Source of the DNA: Prosthecobacter sp.
GTDB taxonomy: Bacteria > Verrucomicrobiota > Verrucomicrobiia > Verrucomicrobiales > Verrucomicrobiaceae
NCBI GenBank assembly: GCA_025869455.1
Contig: JAOZVT010001048.1
Span: 1 to 33,252 of the forward strand
Direction: 5' to 3'
DNA: 33,252 bases
Position 1 is the stretch's first letter; each line of letters starts with the position of its first letter. Both the position numbers and the translations under genes were made by a program. The notes under the pieces were generated by a model. The model saw only the letters and a program-made list of their open reading frames with translations, had not been told where the DNA came from and did not search any database. This document shows, one piece after another, positions 27,481 through 33,252 of the stretch.

Positions 27481-29556
27481 ATGAAACTGAAAACTTTTCC
27501 GACCTCAAACGTCATTGAATCTCTGGAAGCCAAATTAGCTCCAGCAGGAACTGTTGTATTAACCATTGCCGGTGGGATACTCACCATTACGGGTGATGGT
27601 GCCGACAATGGCATTCATATTACAGATGATCCCCTCAATGGTCAGTGGGACATCACGGATGCCTTGGCAGGAACCAATTTTGTGGTCAATGGCGTAGTCC
27701 AGGCCGCCCCTTTCAGTATCCAGGCTCAACAAGGGATCAAAGCGACTCTTGGAAACGGTAACGACTCCATCATCATTGCTGGTAGCAATACAGATTCAGG
27801 ATTTCTCCTCCCCAAAGGCATCAATATCAATTCTGGCGAGGGAAATGACAACTTGGACATTGGCACTTCGAGCAGTCAAAATTTGATTATCGGCGGAGCC
27901 TTCCAGATCAATATGGGAGGGGGCAATGACGCTTTTGATTTTAGCTCATCCGGTACCATCCTGGCCCCGGTTAAAATCTTGGCAGGAGCTGGCGATGACA
28001 ATGTGGACTTTGACGGTTCTAACACACAAATCCTGACCAAAGGCTTGAATGTAGATTTGGGCACTGGAGATGACGACTTCGATATCATCTCTAGCAGCTT
28101 TTCTCTGACAGGTGGCTCCCTCATCGTTAAAGCTGCGGGTGGTATCGGGACATCTCCAACTTTGAGCTTAGGCTCAACTGGCTTTGCTGCGGCAGGTTCG
28201 GTTAGTATCAGCGTTTTGGCTGGTGATGCTTCCATCGATATCGGTAATGGTTCTACCGATGTCATGCACTTTGGTGCTGGGTTGAAGGTTATCGGCGGTG
28301 CGGGTAATGATCTTGTGACTTTTGATTCTCAGATGCAGAGCAGCGGTGCTGTCTCCGTAGATCTGAAAGCGGGTAACAACACCTTAATCATGGATGACAA
28401 TTCCAGCCTCTTTGGCAGCACCTTTACCGTGAAGGCGCTGACCGGGGACGATACTTTTCACTTGGACCCAGGATATGCTCTTCAGCTTACAGGTCTGTTC
28501 AGTGTGAATCTGGGTTCCGGGGCTAATACCTTTCTTGCTAGTGCGGGCACTTCTGTAAATGTCGGTACACTCAGCTATGTCGGGACGACAGGTGTGGACG
28601 ATTTTAAGGTTTCTGGTGATACCTTCCACACCAACGGTGCTGCCAAATTACTGCTGGGGGATGGCGCTAACCTTCTCGATCTCAGCCCCACGACTTCTCT
28701 CTTTGTTGGAGGGGCGCTTAGCATCACCAGTCTCAATGGAGCCGATAACATTGACATCAATACTCCGCTGGCAAACGTGCTCGGAACTTTGACATTCAAA
28801 CTGGGATCCGGAAATAATGACGTGGATCTTTTGGGGGCTTCTTTGCGTGTAGGTGGAGCCTTGAGCTACGCTGGCGGCATTGATGGAGATAACCTTGATA
28901 GCAATAACGGTGAGCTCTTCGTCCAGCGTGCAGTGACCTTTAGTGGAAGCGCAGGTTCCAATGTTCTCTATCTCCGTCCAGGAACTGGTAGTGTGGGCTC
29001 CGTAAATTACATTGGCACCACAGGGCTTGATGGCATCGGTTTGGGGAATACGGATGGGGTATCCACCACCAATTTCAAAGTTAATGGTAATTTCTTAGCC
29101 AACCAGAGTACTGGCCTGGGTCAATTGTATGTCACTGACACTGTCCTCCAGGGAAACTTTACCTTTATCTCGGCTGATAAGGCTGGTGAGTCCATGCAGC
29201 TTCAGTTTAACCAAAGCGTCTTTAACGGAAATGTTACGGTGACAGAAGGTGCTGGGAATTCGCTCAATCTGTTAAACGATATGATCGTCCGTGGAAATTT
29301 CAGTCTCAATACGGGTGCAGGTGATAATCAAATTGGTGTGGATAATAGTGGGGCGACTACTAGCCTGAGTCGCTGGTTTGGAACGGTCAAAATCATTGCC
29401 GGAGCAGGTAACGATACCGTTCTTCTGGGGAGTAATCCTGTGGTCGCCAATGCAGGGAATGTCTTTTATAAACACGTCACGGTGAATCTGGGTACAGGCA
29501 CGGATAGTTTCACCCAGGGTAATAATACCTTTGTGGATGGCAGTACTCTTCCTTGA
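27481..29556 (+). CDS. Repeat-rich surface protein with N-terminal LEAKLAPA motif
   Basis: A 691-residue Gly/Asp/Asn/Ser-rich protein made of irregular repeats of about 20-45 residues. Each repeat has a hydrophobic strand and a turn such as LGNGNDSIII, SGEGNDNLDI, LAGAGDDNVDF, GTGDDDFDI or GAGNDTVLLG. This pattern is typical of an extracellular parallel beta-solenoid. The GxGxD turns resemble RTX calcium repeats but lack their strict nonapeptide spacing. There is no standard signal peptide; the N-terminus has NVIESLEAKLAPAG (residues 10-23), matching the 'E-x-LE-x-R/K-hAPA' motif seen at the start of many exported Verrucomicrobial and Planctomycete proteins. It is probably surface-exposed. 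It is monocistronic, with a leader inverted repeat at 27421-27462 and a 14-bp hairpin after the stop. Confidence 0.8.
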   Translation: MKLKTFPTSNVIESLEAKLAPAGTVVLTIAGGILTITGDGADNGIHITDDPLNGQWDITDALAGTNFVVNGVVQAAPFSIQAQQGIKATLGNGNDSIIIAGSNTDSGFLLPKGININSGEGNDNLDIGTSSSQNLIIGGAFQINMGGGNDAFDFSSSGTILAPVKILAGAGDDNVDFDGSNTQILTKGLNVDLGTGDDDFDIISSSFSLTGGSLIVKAAGGIGTSPTLSLGSTGFAAAGSVSISVLAGDASIDIGNGSTDVMHFGAGLKVIGGAGNDLVTFDSQMQSSGAVSVDLKAGNNTLIMDDNSSLFGSTFTVKALTGDDTFHLDPGYALQLTGLFSVNLGSGANTFLASAGTSVNVGTLSYVGTTGVDDFKVSGDTFHTNGAAKLLLGDGANLLDLSPTTSLFVGGALSITSLNGADNIDINTPLANVLGTLTFKLGSGNNDVDLLGASLRVGGALSYAGGIDGDNLDSNNGELFVQRAVTFSGSAGSNVLYLRPGTGSVGSVNYIGTTGLDGIGLGNTDGVSTTNFKVNGNFLANQSTGLGQLYVTDTVLQGNFTFISADKAGESMQLQFNQSVFNGNVTVTEGAGNSLNLLNDMIVRGNFSLNTGAGDNQIGVDNSGATTSLSRWFGTVKIIAGAGNDTVLLGSNPVVANAGNVFYKHVTVNLGTGTDSFTQGNNTFVDGSTLP

Positions 29557-29566
29557 TGCATCTCCG

Positions 29567-29603
29567 CAAGACTACCCTGCCTACATTCAGCAGGGTAGTC
29601 TTG
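29567..29603. terminator. Perfect 14-bp hairpin between convergent genes
   Basis: CAAGACTACCCTGC (29567-29580) and GCAGGGTAGTCTTG (29590-29603) pair perfectly around a 9-base loop. It starts 11 bases after the stop of the repeat protein and ends 26 bases before the sialidase-like gene's stop on the other strand. No T tract follows on either side. A bidirectional terminator role is likely from position. Confidence 0.65.
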
Positions 29604-29629
29604 TGGAAGGGAACGGTGGGAACTAAGCC

Positions 29630-30943
29630 TCAATAAACGAGATCTCGAAACTTCATCACCCTGTGGAAGGTGATCAGGTCTCCATTATGAGCCGAGTGGG
29701 ATTTTTCGTCACCACTACGGCTGAGGATGCATAGATCATCTCCATCGACACACATGCTCGCATAGTGCCGAGATTCCTTGGGGCTCGATCCGTAGCAAAC
29801 GAGACCCGCAAAGCACCAGTCCACCATGTTTTTGGAAAAGTGGAGGACCAAGCGTTGCCGTTCATTGTCGGGTGTGCCCCAGCGCGCTGGTGGCATGCGG
29901 TCTGCCCTGATCATGGAATCGGTGCTCTGTGTGCTTAGCAGCCAATAAAGCTTGGTCTGCTCATCCCAGAGTATATGGAAACGCATCTGACCGCCGGGAC
30001 ATGGGACATAGAGCATGGTCTTGCCAGAGGGCGCTTTAACCAAGGACGTGGTCATGCTGCCATCGTTATTTTCTTTTACCTGAGCAATGGCGGCATAATT
30101 TGTTAGCCCCGTATTTGCCCGCATCCAGAGGTGGAAAGTTTTTCCCTGGGGATCATACCAGAGGTGGTTAGGATCCGTAAACTGAACGACATTCGTTTCT
30201 AGCCAACCCAGCACAGACACACCACGCCCCTTGGGTGGAACTAAGTAGGTAGGTTTGTTCCGATCTGCCGGATAAAAGGGCACACCGAAATAGTCGCTTT
30301 TTTTGGCATCCCAGATGTCTTCAAACACCAGCTCACTGGCAAAGGTCCAGTTGTTCTTGTCAGTCAGGTCGGAATCCACATTGGCACGCATGAGCACAGG
30401 TGCCAAGTCTCCCACCTGCCAGCCCTGGATGCCGCGCTTAGGCGCATGTTTCTCCATGACCAAATAGACACACCCATTAGCAAAATGAACATTGCAGGCA
30501 GATTGGTGCCAGATGCCTTGATCGTTTAAAAACTTCCGCTCACTCCACGTAACGCCTTCATCGTCTGACCGGATGATGGCCACCTGTTTGCTCCGCCCAA
30601 GAATGTACAGAGATTTGCCAGCGACAAAGGGGCGGGCAAAGCTCATGTCAAAATTGGCCCGGTGGGTCCAAGTCTTGCCGCCATCATCACTGGTCAGGAT
30701 GCGCGCTTCACTGATGGCTTTTTGATTGGGCGCGACGACTTTACCTCCAGATGAGACCTCATGAGTGATCACCAGACGGCCCGATGGCAAACGGCAAATG
30801 CCCGGAGTATAACCATAGACATGTTTAGGGTCAGGAGATTTCCAAATAGTTACATAGTCCTGCGCCAAGGGCCGAACCTGTGCCTGCAAGGTGGCCCAAC
30901 CAAAGAGAGTGAAGATGAGCAGGGTGCCGACGTGATGCCTCAT
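29630..30943 (-). CDS. Secreted sialidase/BNR-repeat-like protein
   Basis: A 437-residue protein with signal peptide (MRHHVGTLLIFTLFGWATLQAQ). The body is a six-bladed sialidase-like propeller. Two clear Asp boxes are seen, TSDDGGKTWTHR at about 85-96 and RSDDEGVTWSERK at about 125-137, in the S-x-D-x-G-x-x-W form. An early GYTPGICRLPSGRLVITHEV fits the start of blade one. Such proteins include exo-sialidases and non-sialidase glycan-binding or glycosidase families. I cannot show the arginine triad needed for a true sialidase, so the substrate is open. It is 21 bases after the FGE-like/sialidase fusion and probably in the same operon. Confidence 0.82.
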   Translation of the reverse strand: MRHHVGTLLIFTLFGWATLQAQVRPLAQDYVTIWKSPDPKHVYGYTPGICRLPSGRLVITHEVSSGGKVVAPNQKAISEARILTSDDGGKTWTHRANFDMSFARPFVAGKSLYILGRSKQVAIIRSDDEGVTWSERKFLNDQGIWHQSACNVHFANGCVYLVMEKHAPKRGIQGWQVGDLAPVLMRANVDSDLTDKNNWTFASELVFEDIWDAKKSDYFGVPFYPADRNKPTYLVPPKGRGVSVLGWLETNVVQFTDPNHLWYDPQGKTFHLWMRANTGLTNYAAIAQVKENNDGSMTTSLVKAPSGKTMLYVPCPGGQMRFHILWDEQTKLYWLLSTQSTDSMIRADRMPPARWGTPDNERQRLVLHFSKNMVDWCFAGLVCYGSSPKESRHYASMCVDGDDLCILSRSGDEKSHSAHNGDLITFHRVMKFRDLVY

Positions 30944-30964
30944 GTGTGAATTCGGGGGGCAGTT

Positions 30965-33013
30965 TTATTTGCTGACTTGAATAGTGGGCAAGGTCTTCAG
31001 CCAAGCTGCATTGAAGACGTAATGATTCTTGCTGGTGATGAGTTGGATGTTGCCATCCCGAGTCTGCGTCGCCGCCAAATAACCGCAGGGTTCAGCCATG
31101 GTGTCACTGAGGGTAAACATGACCCGGTCTATGGTATTCACTTTTTGTTCGGCTCCCCCGGGAGTGATCAAACGGCGGACAGGCCAAGTTTTACCTTCAT
31201 CCCATGAGAGTGCCGCAAAGAGGCCGTAGCCCACGAATTCGCCATGAGCCTGCTTGAATCTCATACCCTTGCTGTTTTTTGAATCACGCCATTGATCAGT
31301 GAAGCTGAAAAATAAGATGGAGCCATCTTGCAGGCGAATCATAGCCTGACGTTGTACACTGCTGATCGCTGGAAAGGGAGAGGCTTCATAAGTCCAAGTT
31401 TTGCCAAGATCGGCGGTGAAACTCATGGGGGTTTTAAATTGAAACTTCTCTTGGTCTTCTGGTGGGTCATTGCGACTCATGGCCAGGATGCGACCATCAG
31501 CTAACTGCACCATGGGGGCGTGAATGCCAGGATATCGGAAGCCCTTCCCACCGGGCCTAAAATCACTGATACGCTGCTTCACATCATTGTAGTTCCAAGT
31601 TAGGCCAGAGTCATGGCTAGTCACCAAACTGACTTGGCGGACATCATGGCCGAGCACGAAGGTGCCATCTTTGAGCCTGAGAAGCTGATTGCCAAACTCG
31701 CCAGGAGGTTGGATCGAACGAGCTTTGGACCATGTGGCTCCATTGTCCGTGGAGGTGCGCATGATGTTCTCGCGCAGCCCTCGGGCGAAGTGATAGAGCG
31801 TCTTTTCTCCATCCCACCAGACCTTCGGAGCATGGTCATTGATATCCACACCATCCCAAAAAACGGAGGCTGGTTCCCACTCGTTTTGTCCACGCCGGAG
31901 TCGGCTGGCGACGTTGCTCAATTCAGCACCATCTTCATTGGCGCAGGAGTACCAGACTGCCAGGAGATCGCCATTGGGACATTCGGTGACGGATGGGCTG
32001 TGATTGTGTCTGAAAAACAAAGGGCCATAGGATTTTTCATGGATTTTGACATACGGCTTCGGTCCCATAAAGACGGGCACATCCTCAGAAGTTGTCTGGA
32101 TCTTGGCTAAGCTTTGAGAGACATTCTGTGCATTCAATGGCGTCGGGGCAGGTGAGCTATGTGTCCCATGAGGAGCCTCTCCCAAGACGATGCGAAAGCC
32201 GATCTTATCACTGCTGGAATCTGGCAACCAGGCACCACGATTGGCTGAGCGCAGCATGCGGGTGAAAATGGAATGGTAGCCACCCCGATAGACGCGGAAG
32301 TCGCCATCGCTAGGTCCAATCGCATCCGTTTGTTCGGCGGCTTCATAGGGGCCGTACCAGTCAGCGCACCATTCAGCCACGTTGCCATGCATGTCCTTGA
32401 GCCCCCAGGCATTGGCGACGGTTTGGCCAACCCGCAAAAAATCCGATCTAGAAACCTTGATGCGATACTCAGGCGGCAGGTCTCCCTTCGTGAAATAACG
32501 ATCTCTGAAGGTCACATCGGATCCCCATTTTTGAAAACCAGGAGGCAGAGAATCACCTGTATGAAATAGGGTGGTGCTGCCAGCCCGGCAGGCGTATTCC
32601 CATTCGGCTTCCGTGGGAAGACGGTAAGGTTTCTTTTCCTTGGTGGAGAGCCATTGGCAAAACTGCACAGCGTCATTCCAACTGACTTTCGTGACGGCAT
32701 CTTGGTCAGCACCTTGACTTGCTAAGTGGTCGGGTCTGAATTGACGGTACTGGGCTAAAGTGACTTCAGTTTCACCCATCTCAAAAGCGTGACTGAGGGT
32801 GACTTTGTGGACAGGTTTTTCATCTGCATCCGCATCGTCAAACTTTTCGGGGTGCCGTTGCAATTGGTGATCAGTCGCAGGTCCATCTTGTCCCATCAGG
32901 AAAGTTCCTGGTTCAATCCTAACAAACTTGATGCCAATGGAATTGATGGTCGGTTCAGCAACTAAGGTGGATGCCAGACCGAGAGAGGTCAGGAAGAGGG
33001 AGAAAGATTTCAT
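30965..33013 (-). CDS. Fusion of FGE/SUMF1-like domain (cysteine-less) and sialidase-like propeller
   Basis: A 682-residue protein. The start at 33013 is chosen because it gives the signal peptide MKSFSLFLTSLGLASTLVAE; the ATG at 33052 would overlap the upstream gene. Residues about 22-278 are an FGE-sulfatase/SUMF1-type domain: VRIEPGTFLMGQD, VTKVSWNDAVQFCQWLS, YRLPTEAEWEYACRAGS, LKDMHGNVAEWCADWYG and FRVYRGGYHS with GFRIVL. The two active-site Cys of true FGE (in the RGGS-F-L-C and following S-Y-C positions) are absent here, so it cannot make formylglycine by the known mechanism. Residues about 325-682 form a sialidase-like propeller with Asp boxes (STDNGATWSK, SHDSGLTWNYN, TADLGKTWTYE, SWDEGKTWPV). 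The SUMF1-like part may be a binding module. It is the middle gene of the 3' operon. Confidence 0.83.
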   Translation of the reverse strand: MKSFSLFLTSLGLASTLVAEPTINSIGIKFVRIEPGTFLMGQDGPATDHQLQRHPEKFDDADADEKPVHKVTLSHAFEMGETEVTLAQYRQFRPDHLASQGADQDAVTKVSWNDAVQFCQWLSTKEKKPYRLPTEAEWEYACRAGSTTLFHTGDSLPPGFQKWGSDVTFRDRYFTKGDLPPEYRIKVSRSDFLRVGQTVANAWGLKDMHGNVAEWCADWYGPYEAAEQTDAIGPSDGDFRVYRGGYHSIFTRMLRSANRGAWLPDSSSDKIGFRIVLGEAPHGTHSSPAPTPLNAQNVSQSLAKIQTTSEDVPVFMGPKPYVKIHEKSYGPLFFRHNHSPSVTECPNGDLLAVWYSCANEDGAELSNVASRLRRGQNEWEPASVFWDGVDINDHAPKVWWDGEKTLYHFARGLRENIMRTSTDNGATWSKARSIQPPGEFGNQLLRLKDGTFVLGHDVRQVSLVTSHDSGLTWNYNDVKQRISDFRPGGKGFRYPGIHAPMVQLADGRILAMSRNDPPEDQEKFQFKTPMSFTADLGKTWTYEASPFPAISSVQRQAMIRLQDGSILFFSFTDQWRDSKNSKGMRFKQAHGEFVGYGLFAALSWDEGKTWPVRRLITPGGAEQKVNTIDRVMFTLSDTMAEPCGYLAATQTRDGNIQLITSKNHYVFNAAWLKTLPTIQVSK

Positions 33014-33021
33014 GACTATTT

Positions 33022-33252
33022 TTACAGCTTCGTTCCTGAGACTTTGGTCCAAGGAGTGAAGGCTCCCATGGCATGGTGTTGGATTTTTCGTTTCCAGATG
33101 GCCTTGCCGCAGAAGGCATAGAGTGTGTTCATCTCCTTGCCGCCGATGGCGACACCCGTCACGCGACTGCGATCAGGCACAGGCAGAATGACTTGAGTTG
33201 GGCCATCATCGGCGCTGATCTGGATGCCCATGCGAGTGGCGACAAATTGCCG
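33022..33252 (-). CDS. SMP-30/gluconolactonase-like protein, C-terminal part (5' end outside window)
   Basis: The frame is open to the window edge, giving 76 residues. RQFVATRMGIQISADDG, then RVTGVAIGGKEMNTLYAFCG and AIWKRKIQHHAMGAFTPW, match the last two blades of SMP-30-type propellers ('...vat.hGiqi.d..G...v..V.fGG.d..tLYa..g..hyrrk...G'). The stop is 8 bases before the start of the FGE-like/sialidase fusion on the same strand, so the three minus-strand genes at this end probably form an operon. The start and signal peptide lie beyond position 33252. Confidence 0.75.
   Translation of the reverse strand, partial: RQFVATRMGIQISADDGPTQVILPVPDRSRVTGVAIGGKEMNTLYAFCGKAIWKRKIQHHAMGAFTPWTKVSGTKL

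Overview
This window looks like an ordinary chromosomal stretch from a free-living member of the Verrucomicrobia (PVC superphylum), close in style to Prosthecobacter or Verrucomicrobium. That placement is inference from content: a Pirellula/Verrucomicrobium-type dehydrogenase plus heme protein, several secreted sulfatase, sialidase and SMP-30-like proteins, an SHD1-type C-terminal domain, and a surface protein whose N-terminus carries the LEA(R/K)-hAPA motif common in that phylum. Almost no start codon in the window has a recognisable Shine-Dalgarno sequence.

Layout. 1-3.0 kb: the end of a MidA-type methyltransferase, a secreted SMP-30/gluconolactonase-like protein whose start codon lies inside a 14-bp perfect inverted repeat, and a membrane protein with an SHD1-like tail. 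3.2-7.0 kb: a small cupin, then divergently a 1101-residue secreted SGNH / beta-propeller / cytochrome c fusion ending in a strong terminator. 7.1-12.9 kb: housekeeping and hypothetical genes in alternating orientation (hemL, ruvA, psd, a DUF4230-like protein, a secreted SH3-like/BamE-like protein). 12.99-16.76 kb: a three-gene operon with ATGA stop/start overlaps: an FG-GAP/VCBS propeller protein, an internally deleted sulfatase remnant, and an intact iduronate-2-sulfatase-like enzyme.

16.98-22.2 kb (minus strand): a chaperone block in the transcription order dnaK, lipoprotein, groES, groEL. The region upstream of dnaK holds a cluster of TGGCAC hexamers, one of which forms a sigma-54-like promoter match. 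The lipoprotein N-terminus appears to be built from an inserted palindromic repeat. 22.2-27.3 kb (minus strand): a probable operon of a 488-residue membrane-anchored protein resembling a peptidase without its HExxH motif, acylphosphatase, a small secreted protein, and an 884-residue secreted protein with a very long Pro/Lys/Glu-rich middle.

27.5-29.6 kb: a 691-residue repeat protein, probably a surface beta-solenoid. 29.6-33.25 kb (minus strand): a probable secreted carbohydrate operon of an SMP-30-like protein (partial), a fusion of an FGE/SUMF1-like domain lacking both active-site cysteines to a sialidase-like propeller, and a second sialidase-like protein.

No tRNA, rRNA, CRISPR array, insertion sequence or phage gene was seen. 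The most unusual points are the frame-preserving sulfatase deletion, the dnaK upstream array, the start-codon hairpin, the cysteine-less FGE-sialidase fusion and the apparent pseudo-peptidases. None amounts to a clearly new biological system on sequence alone.
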